A stretch of DNA of 20,856 nucleotides from the IMG/VR virus record IMGVR_UViG_3300030333_002064, positions 741 to 21,596 of that record; one strand, written 5' to 3'. The notes beneath the pieces are model-generated. The model saw only the letters and a program-made list of their open reading frames with translations. It ran no database searches and had not been told where the DNA came from. The translations under genes were made by a program, and so were the position numbers. The stretch comes from a virus. Positions within the stretch are counted from its first letter, which is position 1. Every line of letters begins with the position of its first letter. This document shows, one piece after another, positions 4,969 to 13,630 of the stretch.

Positions 4969-6138
4969 ATGGCTCATCAGAATAGCGCATTGCTCACCTC
5001 GCTTACCGCGCCAGGTGCTGATAATGCGACCCGCGCAGGTGGTACCTTTACAACCGCCGAGCGTCGGGCTTTATTCCTCAAGCTATTTAGTGGAGAATTG
5101 TTCAAAGGATTCCAACGCAATACAATTGCAAGGGATCTAGTAACCAAGCGTACCTTGAAGAACGGCAAATCATTGCAGTTCATCTATACAGGTAGGACTA
5201 ACAGTGAGTTCCATACTCCTGGTCAATCCATTCTTGGTAACTCAGACAATGCTCCTCCAGTAGCTGAGAAGACAATCACTTGTGATGACTTGCTCATCTC
5301 CAGTGCATTTGTATATGAATTAGACGAGACACTTTCCCACTATGACTTAAGGGGAGAGATCTCACGTAAAATCGGTTATGCTCTAGCAGAGAATTATGAC
5401 CGTCGTATCTTCCGTGCAATCACCAAGGCTGCACGTAAAGCATCACCTGTAACGAAGACTAACTTCGTAGAACCAGGCGGAACACAGATTCAAGTTGGTT
5501 CTGCTACTAACTCAGGTGCTGAAGCTTATGATCCAGACAAGCTAGTGACTGCATTCTATGATGCTGCAGCTGCATTAGATGAGAAGGGTGTAAGCACTGA
5601 AGGACGTGTAGCTGTTATCAACCCACGCCAATACTATGCTCTTATCAAGGGACTAGATGGTTCTGGTCTTGGTGCTTATCTTGTTAACCGTGACGAGCAA
5701 GGAGATGCCTTACAATCAGGTAAGGGCGTCTACGAGATCGCAGGTATCAAGATCTACAAGTCAATGAACATTCCGTTCTTTGGTAAGTTTGGTACTAAGT
5801 ATGGTACTGCATCAGCCACTGCTCCTGGTACAACTGATCCTGGTAACACAGGTTCATTCGTTGGCGAAGCAATGGGTGATCAACATAACGACACCGTTAA
5901 CGACTACGGACAAGAAGCTAAGTTCAACAACAGTTGTGGACTTATCTTCCAGAAGGAAGCCGCTGGCGTTGTCGAAGCAATCGGACCTCAAGTTCAAGTA
6001 ACTTCTGGTGATGTATCCGTGATTTATCAGGGCGATGTCATTCTAGGACGCTTGGCTATGGGAGCCGACTACCTTAACCCAGCTGCTGCTGTTGAGTTGT
6101 TCTGCGGAACAGCTACAAAGCCTGCTGCATTCGGGTAA
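4969..6138 (+). CDS. Major capsid protein, T7 gp10-like
   Basis: Main shell protein of the icosahedral head, HK97 fold, 389 aa (T7 gp10A is 345). The N-terminal MAHQNSALLTSL, then TTAERRALFLKLFSGELFKGF (28-48), the E-loop-like stretch (58-85, with FIYTGRTNSEFHTPGQ), the long helix around NYDRRIFRAI (138-147) and the C-terminal domain ending LAMGADYLNPAAAVEL are typical of cyanopodovirus capsids. Residues 265-300 are a Gly/Thr/Ala-rich insert not expected in T7. Arginine codons are nearly all CGT/CGC with no AGA, unlike the tail and core genes, as expected of a highly expressed gene. No Shine-Dalgarno precedes ATG 4969; the leader is structured instead. The gene is bounded downstream by a strong terminator. 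Confidence 0.95.
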   Translation: MAHQNSALLTSLTAPGADNATRAGGTFTTAERRALFLKLFSGELFKGFQRNTIARDLVTKRTLKNGKSLQFIYTGRTNSEFHTPGQSILGNSDNAPPVAEKTITCDDLLISSAFVYELDETLSHYDLRGEISRKIGYALAENYDRRIFRAITKAARKASPVTKTNFVEPGGTQIQVGSATNSGAEAYDPDKLVTAFYDAAAALDEKGVSTEGRVAVINPRQYYALIKGLDGSGLGAYLVNRDEQGDALQSGKGVYEIAGIKIYKSMNIPFFGKFGTKYGTASATAPGTTDPGNTGSFVGEAMGDQHNDTVNDYGQEAKFNNSCGLIFQKEAAGVVEAIGPQVQVTSGDVSVIYQGDVILGRLAMGADYLNPAAAVELFCGTATKPAAFG

Positions 6139-6145
6139 TGTACAT

Positions 6146-6172
6146 AGGGGAGTTCTCACGCTCCCCTTTTTT
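6146..6172 (+). terminator. Intrinsic terminator after the capsid gene (T-phi equivalent)
   Basis: AGGGGAG (6146-6152) pairs perfectly with CTCCCCT (6161-6167) around an eight-base loop, followed by six T residues (6167-6172). It lies eight bases after the capsid stop codon, the same place as T7 T-phi after gene 10. It should lower transcription into the tail genes relative to capsid. It also argues that the tail-tube-A gene starts at 6189 rather than at the in-frame ATG 6138 upstream of the hairpin. Confidence 0.88.
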
Positions 6173-6188
6173 ATTAACAATTCTTTAT

Positions 6189-6845
6189 ATGGCTTCCACA
6201 ACTGTAGATACCGAGACCGAACTCTCCGCTGTTAACTCAATCCTGGGAGCTATTGGTCAGTCACCTATTAGTGTCCTGAAAGATCCTAATACAGGTGTAG
6301 TCACCAACGCTAACCCAGAGATTCAGTTTGTTTATAACTTACTACGTGATTCAAACGTAGATATACAGAGTGAAGGTTGGCATTTTAATACTGAAAAACA
6401 TGTAGCTTATGTACCAGCTGATGTTGATGGTATTAAAAAGATAGCAATAGGTAATGATATACTTCAAATGGATGTGTCCAAAGGCTGGTCACATAGACAA
6501 TATGATGTAGTAAAAAGAAACGGATATTTATATGACAAGTTTGATCACACTGATGATTGGGGTGATCTACCAGATGATGGTATAGATTTAGATATCACAA
6601 GACTATTTGAATTTGAAGATCTACCCTCTGTATTCAAGAGATACGTTACTAACATGGCAGCTGGTAGAGCAGCTACACAATTAGTAGGTAACCCTCAATT
6701 AGTACAACTACTAGCCACTAGAGAATCGTTTGCTAGAGCAGCTTGTATAGAATACGAATGTAATCAAGGTAATCATACTATGTTTGGTCTACCAGAAGAT
6801 AGTGTGTATACTGGATATCAACCCTGGAGGAGTTTAGCAAGGTAA
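6189..6845 (+). CDS. Tail tubular protein A, T7 gp11-like
   Basis: Adaptor or gatekeeper ring that joins the portal to the tail nozzle, made as a dodecamer in T7. The product is 218 aa against 196 in T7. Blocks typical of gp11 are ELSAVNSILGAIGQSPI (about 9-25), the SEGWHFNT motif (60-67), the FEFEDLPSVFKRYVTNMAAGRAA stretch (about 138-160) and a C-terminal helix ending in YQPWRSLAR. The frame is open back to ATG 6138, but that start lies in the capsid stop and before the terminator hairpin, so ATG 6189 (MASTTVDTETELS) is chosen. No clear Shine-Dalgarno is present. The stop overlaps the next start as TAATG (6843-6847), which couples gp11 and gp12. Confidence 0.92.
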   Translation: MASTTVDTETELSAVNSILGAIGQSPISVLKDPNTGVVTNANPEIQFVYNLLRDSNVDIQSEGWHFNTEKHVAYVPADVDGIKKIAIGNDILQMDVSKGWSHRQYDVVKRNGYLYDKFDHTDDWGDLPDDGIDLDITRLFEFEDLPSVFKRYVTNMAAGRAATQLVGNPQLVQLLATRESFARAACIEYECNQGNHTMFGLPEDSVYTGYQPWRSLAR

Positions 6846-9676
6846 TGGCAGGAATTACACAAACTGTACCCAACTATGTTGGAGGTATATCTGAGCAGTC
6901 AGATGATAAGAAAAATCCAGGCATGGTTAAAAGTTTAGTGAATGCTATACCTCATTTATCTAAAGGATTATACAAAAGACCTGGTACTAAACGTGTAGGT
7001 ACTGATAAATTAGCTTCAGGTGGTACTGCTATACCTGCAGGTGGTTCATGGTTCCATTATTATCGTGATGAATCTGAAGGTGCTTACATAGGTCAAGTAG
7101 CAACTGATGGTAAAATTAGAATGTGGAAATGTTCTGATGGTACTGAGAAAAATGTATGGTATCACACAGATAACTCAGCATATAACGGAAGCAACTCTGA
7201 TCACACAGCTATAACTACCTACTTATCTGCTAGTAATACTGAGGATGTCCAAGCATTAACTATTAACGATACTACCTATCTTAATAATAGAGACACAGTT
7301 GTAGCTACAACAGGTACTACAGATGCTAGACCTCATACGCATTGGGCATATATAGAACTTAAAAAAGCAGAAAATGGTAGGCAATATGGTCTGAATATTT
7401 ATGATAATGAAACCACATCTACTATTAAAACCGCTACTAGATTGAAAGTTGCAAGTGATACTTTATACGAAGGATCTCACTCAGGACATTGCCCTGGTAT
7501 AGGTACACAAGTATTTAGTGGTGCTGAAACAAATACAGGATCTAGAAAAAACTTAACTTTCAGATTAACTACTGTAGGACAACAAGGTCAAGTACCTCAT
7601 ACAAATACAGACGATGATCCAGGTGCTGATAACTGGCGGTGTAGTTATAGTAGAAGAGTAGAGTTATTACATGGTGGTGAAGATTGGGAAGATGGTGATA
7701 CTACAACTGTAACACTAAACAATGCTCCTGGAACATCTGGAGATGGAGGAGGAGGTGGAACATGGGTCGATTCAACTTACACAATTGAAGTTACAGAACA
7801 TGTTGCAACAACAGTTAAAGCTAATATAAAAGCAGTTAGACCTGCTCCAACACCCTTCGATCAATCAACATGTGTAACAGCTGATACTATTCTTGGTGGT
7901 ATTATAGGTGAACTTCCAGGTGGATTCAGTTATTCAACTATAGGTAATGGTATATATCTAACAAGATCTACTGCATTTAATGTAGAAGCTACTGATTTAG
8001 ATTTAATGAATGTAGTTAGTAGTGAGATAAATGATGTAACAAAACTCCCTAATCAATGTAAGCATGGTGTAATTATAAAAATTGCTAATACCCAGATGTC
8101 TAATGAAGACGACTATTACATGAAGTTTAAGGGAGAGAATGGTTTAGATGGAAAAGGTTCTTGGGTTGAATGTGCTGAACCTGGTATTGTAAAAAGCTTT
8201 GATGCTACTACAATGCCTCATGTACTACAGCGTATGAGTGATGGAGACTTCTTAGTCAAGAAAAATACTTGGAAGGATCGTGTAGTAGGTGATGATTATA
8301 CTAACCCTATACCAACCTTTGCTAAAGATAGTAACAAAATTAATAGAGTATTATTCTGGCAAAATCGCTTAGTATTTTTATCAGGAGAAAGTGTTATATG
8401 TTCTAAACCTTCTGACTTTACTAACTTCTGGTCACAAACTGCATTAACTATTAGTAATATAGATCCTATAGATATAACATCTAGTTCAACTTATCCATCA
8501 GATTTGTTTGATGGTATAGAAACAACTACTGGATTAGTAGTATTTAGTACTAACCAACAATTCTTATTAGCTTCAGATGATGCAATACTAAACAATGATA
8601 CTGCTAAGATAAGAAGTATCTCAATGCTTAATTATAATCATCATGTACCTCCATTCTCTTTAGGACTTACTACAGGTTACTTAGATAATTCTGGGAAGTA
8701 CAGTAGATTCATGGAGATGGCTAATGTACAAAGAGAAGGTGAACCTATAGTTTTTGATCAGAGTACTGTTGTACCTACATTATTAGATAAAAATATTGAT
8801 TTAATAGCTAACTCAAGAGAGAATGGTTTGCTATTATTTGGTAAGACAAATTCAGATACAGTTATAGGGTATAAGTATTTGATCATTGGTCAGAAACGTA
8901 TGCAATCTGCATGGTTTAAATGGAAGTTTAATAATCCTTTAAGATATCATTTTATAGTTAATGATACTTATTACATGTTAGATATGGATGGTTTCTTACA
9001 AACTCTCAATATTGTACAAAGTGATACAGATCCAAGTATAGATCAAGATGATGTTAATTATTTACTACACTTAGATAATTATACTACAATTAGTGGTGGT
9101 AGTTATAGCGATACAACACAACTAACTACATTCAGTAATGTGAGTTGGATGCCAAATGTAACCTCACCTAACGGTAAACTTGTACTAGTTGACTCAGATT
9201 CAAATACTGCTAGAGAAGGTAGATACGCTGAAACCACTGCTACATCTACTACCTCATTCACAGTACCTGGAGATTGGTCTAGTGCTACATTGAATATAGG
9301 ATATCTTTATGATTATCAAATTGATTTCCCTAGAATGTATGTAACAAAATCATCAGGTGAGAAAACTGTAGCTGATGTAAATGCATCACTTATTATCCAT
9401 AGAGTAAATATAAACTTTGGTAAGATAGGTCTTTATGAAACTACATTAACTAGATTAGGTAAAGATCCTTATACAGAAGTCTATGAGTCTACAGATCTAG
9501 ATGAGTATAATGCATCTGATGCACCTTACTTAGAAGAGATACAGAAAACGATACCAGTTTATGAGAAAAATTTAAACGTAGATTTAACACTTAAATCCAC
9601 ACACCCAGCACCTGCCACACTACATTCTATGTCGTGGGAAGGTGATTATTCACCCATGTTTTATCGACGTGTCTAA
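6845..9676 (+). CDS. Tail tubular protein B (nozzle), T7 gp12-like
   Basis: Forms the hexameric tail nozzle, through which DNA leaves, and carries the fibre attachment site together with gp11. The product is 943 aa against 794 in T7. The N-terminus (TQTVPNYVGGISEQSDDKKNPGM, then LSKGLYKRPGTKRV) is the diagnostic gp12 opening. Conserved central blocks include RVLFWQNRLVFLSGESVICSK (about 500-520) and FNNPLRYHFIVNDTYYMLDMDG (about 698-719). The C-terminus ends in SWEGDYSPMFYRRV, also typical. The extra length is in the N-terminal half, where a Gly-run linker (about 299-305) sits among beta-rich sequence and probably forms a surface insert. The start is coupled to gp11, and the 3' end overlaps the gp13-like gene. 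Confidence 0.93.
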   Translation: MAGITQTVPNYVGGISEQSDDKKNPGMVKSLVNAIPHLSKGLYKRPGTKRVGTDKLASGGTAIPAGGSWFHYYRDESEGAYIGQVATDGKIRMWKCSDGTEKNVWYHTDNSAYNGSNSDHTAITTYLSASNTEDVQALTINDTTYLNNRDTVVATTGTTDARPHTHWAYIELKKAENGRQYGLNIYDNETTSTIKTATRLKVASDTLYEGSHSGHCPGIGTQVFSGAETNTGSRKNLTFRLTTVGQQGQVPHTNTDDDPGADNWRCSYSRRVELLHGGEDWEDGDTTTVTLNNAPGTSGDGGGGGTWVDSTYTIEVTEHVATTVKANIKAVRPAPTPFDQSTCVTADTILGGIIGELPGGFSYSTIGNGIYLTRSTAFNVEATDLDLMNVVSSEINDVTKLPNQCKHGVIIKIANTQMSNEDDYYMKFKGENGLDGKGSWVECAEPGIVKSFDATTMPHVLQRMSDGDFLVKKNTWKDRVVGDDYTNPIPTFAKDSNKINRVLFWQNRLVFLSGESVICSKPSDFTNFWSQTALTISNIDPIDITSSSTYPSDLFDGIETTTGLVVFSTNQQFLLASDDAILNNDTAKIRSISMLNYNHHVPPFSLGLTTGYLDNSGKYSRFMEMANVQREGEPIVFDQSTVVPTLLDKNIDLIANSRENGLLLFGKTNSDTVIGYKYLIIGQKRMQSAWFKWKFNNPLRYHFIVNDTYYMLDMDGFLQTLNIVQSDTDPSIDQDDVNYLLHLDNYTTISGGSYSDTTQLTTFSNVSWMPNVTSPNGKLVLVDSDSNTAREGRYAETTATSTTSFTVPGDWSSATLNIGYLYDYQIDFPRMYVTKSSGEKTVADVNASLIIHRVNINFGKIGLYETTLTRLGKDPYTEVYESTDLDEYNASDAPYLEEIQKTIPVYEKNLNVDLTLKSTHPAPATLHSMSWEGDYSPMFYRRV

Positions 9677-10133
9677 ATTAGATCAATACGTTCACCCTAT
9701 AACGATGGAGGCTGCTATGGATGTAGCCTCTAATCTACGTCCAGATGACCGCAGAGAAGCCGAAGAGGGTTGGGGAGTAGATCCTACAGAAACCCTCTCT
9801 TTGGCAGCTCAGGAGGGCTCCTGTGTATGGTTCGAGGTGCCTAACGGCAAGACTGCCGGAGTGGCCGGAGTAGATCCAGGAGGTCAGATATGGATGGTAT
9901 GCACACCTGCAATCGAAGAGTATCCAATTACATTTGCTAGAGAAGCAAAGCGGTGGGTTGAGAGTAGACCTGAGCCGTTGCTTTGGAACATAGTTGACAA
10001 ACGCAACACTGTTCATTTGAAACTACTCAAATTTTTAGGGTTCAAATTTTTACGAGAAATTTCTCACGGACCCAACCAATTGTCCTTTATAGAGTTTTGC
10101 CGTGTGTCAAGGAGCAGGAGCCGCAAAGGCTAA
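9642..10133 (+). CDS. Internal virion protein A, T7 gp13-like (acetyltransferase-type fold)
   Basis: Small assembly protein at the gp13 position. In T7, gp13 is needed for normal assembly of the internal core. The product is up to 163 aa against 138. The C-terminal half (WNIVDKRNTVHLKLLKFLGF, about 114-133) resembles the final strand-helix of GNAT acetyltransferases and matches the T7 gp13 pattern of WNYV, then N-H and a G at the end of a hydrophobic helix. The catalytic competence of the fold is unknown. The long form overlaps gp12 by 35 bases from ATG 9642. A GTG at 9669 (VSKLDQYV) is an equally plausible start, overlapping gp12 by only eight bases and closer to T7 length. The 3' end overlaps the gp14-like gene by 32 bases. 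Confidence 0.8.
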   Translation: MIIHPCFIDVSKLDQYVHPITMEAAMDVASNLRPDDRREAEEGWGVDPTETLSLAAQEGSCVWFEVPNGKTAGVAGVDPGGQIWMVCTPAIEEYPITFAREAKRWVESRPEPLLWNIVDKRNTVHLKLLKFLGFKFLREISHGPNQLSFIEFCRVSRSRSRKG

Positions 10134-10716
10134 GGCTAAAGCATACGAACATCAATTACATGTTGCAGAAATGGAGCAGCATGGAAAGAACATCGTAACT
10201 AAAGTCAAACAAACAGATTATTTAAAAAATAGAGATGCAGTCAATTTAGCTTATTCACGTAGAAAAGCTGATATTGATTACAAAGTTGCTACTGAAATAC
10301 GCAACGCATTGAAGAATAACGAGACCTTAGCTAAGCAGTTCGCAGCCAAAAAGTATTCACCACAACTTGGCAGATCTACTAGAGCTGGTAAAGGTCAAGA
10401 AAGAGCTATGTTACATGCTCAGTCTCAGCAAAGAGCACAGTTAGAATATAACGTAGGAGAAGGAGCACAAATTGCTATGAGAGGTGCTGGGTATGAGATG
10501 CAAAGCAGACATAACCAAGCACTTACTAAACTTGGTATACCCCCATCACCAACTATCGCACCACCTAAACCTGTATTTAAAGGTTGGGGTGAGAAGCTTA
10601 CAGAGGCTGGTATCACAGCACTGTCTATTGCAACTGGAGCAAGTAGTGCAGGTGCATTCGGTAAAACTACTGGCGGTGAGAACAAAAGCATTTTCGAGTG
10701 GATCGGTGGAGATTAA
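10102..10716 (+). CDS. Internal core protein, T7 gp14-like, GTG start
   Basis: Member of the ejected internal core. In T7, gp14 enters the outer membrane and starts the trans-envelope channel. The product is 204 aa against 196. It starts with GTG and reads MCQGAGAAKAKAKAYE; the Met-Cys opening is shared with T7 gp14 and supports this start inside the end of gp13. A long Ala/Gln/Lys-rich helical region (8-130) is followed by a Pro-rich linker (145-160) and a C-terminal Ala/Ser/Gly segment (TALSIATGASSAGAFG, about 174-189) that could insert in a membrane. The overlap with the upstream gene and the GGTGGAG before the next gene fit a tightly coupled operon. Confidence 0.85.
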   Translation: MCQGAGAAKAKAKAYEHQLHVAEMEQHGKNIVTKVKQTDYLKNRDAVNLAYSRRKADIDYKVATEIRNALKNNETLAKQFAAKKYSPQLGRSTRAGKGQERAMLHAQSQQRAQLEYNVGEGAQIAMRGAGYEMQSRHNQALTKLGIPPSPTIAPPKPVFKGWGEKLTEAGITALSIATGASSAGAFGKTTGGENKSIFEWIGGD

Positions 10717-10719
10717 ATC

Positions 10720-13617
10720 ATGACGCAATCATTTTTACAAGCACCTATGATAGGTGACGCAGGTTTTGTACAACCTCAACAATATGGTGATACCATAGCA
10801 AGTAATACCCAGGCATTCCAAGGGGATATGACTCGGTATTACTCACAAGTAATTGAACAAGAAAATGCTAGAGCTGTAGAGAAAGACGCTTTAACCACAA
10901 AGGTTTTAAATTTCTTAGGTAAAGAAGGTTCACAGCTTGTAGCATCAGAAGTTAATCGAAGAGAGACTGATAGACAGCACGACGAGTGGTATCGGTATAA
11001 TACTGGTAGAACTCAACAAGATACTAAAGATCTATTAGCGTTAAACATAGAAGAGCAAGAAGCTTTAGCCGCGAAAGGTTTAATAATTAACCTACAAAAT
11101 CCTGGGATGTTCGATGAAGCCTACTTTGCAGATGCAAGAAGAAGGGTAGATAATGGTGAAATGAGTGAAGAAGTTTATACTACACTAAAAAATCTAGCTG
11201 ATAATCAAGACCAAGGGAAAGTAACTCGTGACATGCTGCGAGAGGGTGTTAGGCTATATCCAAAATGGATTGAGATTGCCAGAAGAAACGGTTTAAAAGT
11301 TAGAATTTGTAATGATGATGGTTGTAAATTTAAAACTTGGGAAGAGGTAAATAAACCAGGAACACCAGGGTATTTAACTGAGAGTAAAGAGTGGATGGAA
11401 GGTGCTAATAGAGTATTCTTACGTCCTTATCAAGGTACCGCTGAAGAGGGTTGGACTGATCCTCGTCAAATAAAAAGAATTTTAATACCAGCTATTCATA
11501 AATTTAGAGTAGATGAACAAGTTAAAGAAGGTCAAGAGATAGCTGAAGTTAACAGAAAAACACAGAAAAGTAAAGACTATCAAAGTGCAGTATCAGCGAT
11601 AGTATCAATAGGTGGTCAAACTACCGATACTTCTAAAGCTAATTCTATGAGGGCTGTTGAACTTACAAACTGGGCAAAGTCAGATGGTATGCGTTATGGT
11701 GGTGGTGCCGCTGCAATTGAATGGTTAAAGAATGAAGTACTAACTAGAGGACAAAGAGGAGATTTATCTACTGAAGAGATTGCTGCCTTCCGTGGAGCTT
11801 TACAGGGACAGTTCAGAGGTAATGATGGTAATCTACATTCTCTAGGTACAACATTTGAGGATGGTAAAGAAAAACCTGGTTATTGGAAAAGTATTCAAGG
11901 TCTTGAAACTGCTTTGACTTTAGCAGAAAAAAGGAATTTAGCTACACAAGAACAAATCAGAGCTAATGATCGTACTAATCAAAAAGTAATAGCATTAGGT
12001 GCAATAGATAAAATTTCACAAGAAAACGGTGGGGTACCACCAGACGATGAAACAATGATGCAGTTAATAAAAGGTACTCATAGCAGATCAGCTGAATTTG
12101 GTTTAGAACCTTGGAAGCCTAGTTGGGGTCACCAAGGTTGGGTAAATTTTGTAAACCAACATAGTCCTTCAGAAGCTTTATCAGAAACTAAAAAAGTCAT
12201 AGCTAATGCTTATATGTCAAGGAGTGGTGGCTATCTTCCTGATGATAGTTTTATTAAAGGTATGACAGCTCAGGATTATGGTTACTATAAACAATTTGTA
12301 GGTAATCCATATGCACCTAGTACAAAAGTTGCTGAAGAATTTATAAAAGGTAGAGCTACTACTTATTATCAAAGTAGTGGAGATATTAATAAAGGTGATG
12401 CACAAAGAGTTACTGAATCTAACTTGATGAATGTATGGAGTGCTAGTGTACAGGGTGATATAGAGGATGGTATAACTAATAAAAACGATATCCTGAAAAA
12501 TGCTCAAAAAGCAGTAGTTGACGCTTTAGGTGATCCTGATAACCCAGGAGTAGCTGTAGCTCCAACAGATGCATATGGTTTGGTTACTCATGATTTTGGA
12601 GATGTTACCCAAACAACATTAAATAGAAAAAATGCATTAGTTGAAGATCGTAAAGCTATTAAAAAATATGGCAATGCTTATATTACTCAAGCAATATTAC
12701 CAGGAACACCGTTAAAGATTAGAGAACAATTATTATACGATGGTAAAAGAAATAATGTTTCTCCAGAGGTTCAAAATTATTATCAGTATTTAGCTAAAGC
12801 ATCTTCACCTCCAGGTTCTAGAACTCCTCTTAATTGGTGGGCTATAGCTAATGCTCAATACCAACTACTAAGAATTGAAGCTGGTTTAAGTAATGATCAA
12901 TCCAAAAACATGACTACTGATGGACAAATTAAAGAATATGTTACTATTACACCACCAGTTAGATCTTGGAAAGGTATTGATACAACAGGTCAGTTACATA
13001 AAATCTTAAATCCACATAATACTAATGCTATGACTTTAGCATTAGTTAACGATACTACAGTTGAAGGAGAAAAACCTGCACCATGGTTAGTTGAAAACTT
13101 AAAGCTGGCTGAAGCTGAAGCCAATGGTGGCTATAATGCATTTACATTTGGTGCTAGAGGTGGTGATATATTTGGTGAAGGTTTCCAAGATAGTTCAAAA
13201 GTAGATAGACCTTATTCTGGTGACTTAACAACTACTTATGTACAACCTATATCTGAGTTAAGTATTGGTCAAATACAAACCCTCCAAGAGGAAGGTGTTA
13301 TAGATCAAGTAGGTATTTATGGTTTTGATCAGGATCAATTAAAAAAAGCTCTACAAGGTTCTGGTATAGCACCAGAAGCTATATTTGATCAAAGTGTTCA
13401 AGAACAATTAATTCTAGGTTACCAACGTACTACAGTTAATAATAATTCTAAAGGTACTATAGGTGAAGATATATCATGGTTAGAGTTATTAACACCCGTC
13501 GATGAATATGTAGCATTAGAGCAGAACATGCCATGGGCAAATAGAAGAGAGAATCTTATCCCTGCACTCCACGGAGTGGCTTTAGAGGCATTAAGACAAT
13601 CTTCAACTACCGCATAA
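10720..13617 (+). CDS. Internal core protein, T7 gp15-like
   Basis: Large internal core protein. In T7, gp15 is ejected and forms the periplasmic tube with gp16. The product is 965 aa against 747. It is largely helical, with an N-terminal region (1-160) rich in Glu/Arg/Gln and a long middle without recognisable catalytic motifs. There is no signal peptide and no clear membrane segment. ATG 10720 follows the gp14 stop by three bases and has GGTGGAG at 10705-10711 as ribosome site. Arginine is mostly AGA and the base composition is more AT-rich than the capsid gene. The identification rests mainly on position, size and helical composition, since gp15 proteins diverge strongly. Confidence 0.82.
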   Translation: MTQSFLQAPMIGDAGFVQPQQYGDTIASNTQAFQGDMTRYYSQVIEQENARAVEKDALTTKVLNFLGKEGSQLVASEVNRRETDRQHDEWYRYNTGRTQQDTKDLLALNIEEQEALAAKGLIINLQNPGMFDEAYFADARRRVDNGEMSEEVYTTLKNLADNQDQGKVTRDMLREGVRLYPKWIEIARRNGLKVRICNDDGCKFKTWEEVNKPGTPGYLTESKEWMEGANRVFLRPYQGTAEEGWTDPRQIKRILIPAIHKFRVDEQVKEGQEIAEVNRKTQKSKDYQSAVSAIVSIGGQTTDTSKANSMRAVELTNWAKSDGMRYGGGAAAIEWLKNEVLTRGQRGDLSTEEIAAFRGALQGQFRGNDGNLHSLGTTFEDGKEKPGYWKSIQGLETALTLAEKRNLATQEQIRANDRTNQKVIALGAIDKISQENGGVPPDDETMMQLIKGTHSRSAEFGLEPWKPSWGHQGWVNFVNQHSPSEALSETKKVIANAYMSRSGGYLPDDSFIKGMTAQDYGYYKQFVGNPYAPSTKVAEEFIKGRATTYYQSSGDINKGDAQRVTESNLMNVWSASVQGDIEDGITNKNDILKNAQKAVVDALGDPDNPGVAVAPTDAYGLVTHDFGDVTQTTLNRKNALVEDRKAIKKYGNAYITQAILPGTPLKIREQLLYDGKRNNVSPEVQNYYQYLAKASSPPGSRTPLNWWAIANAQYQLLRIEAGLSNDQSKNMTTDGQIKEYVTITPPVRSWKGIDTTGQLHKILNPHNTNAMTLALVNDTTVEGEKPAPWLVENLKLAEAEANGGYNAFTFGARGGDIFGEGFQDSSKVDRPYSGDLTTTYVQPISELSIGQIQTLQEEGVIDQVGIYGFDQDQLKKALQGSGIAPEAIFDQSVQEQLILGYQRTTVNNNSKGTIGEDISWLELLTPVDEYVALEQNMPWANRRENLIPALHGVALEALRQSSTTA

Positions 13618-13630
13618 TTACTAAGGTATA

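Noticed and set aside
6138-6188. Longer tail tube A start at ATG 6138
   Set aside because: It would translate the terminator hairpin; the residues added do not resemble gp11 and ATG 6189 gives the typical N-terminus.
9735-10016. Antisense 93-aa frame across gp13
   Set aside because: Lies opposite a conserved gene; no promoter or ribosome signal and no credible protein features.
10027-10052. Direct repeat TCAAATTTTTA twice, 15 bases apart
   Set aside because: It encodes LKFLGFKFL of the gp13 helix; the spacing is five codons and there is no sign of a regulatory site or slippery frameshift.
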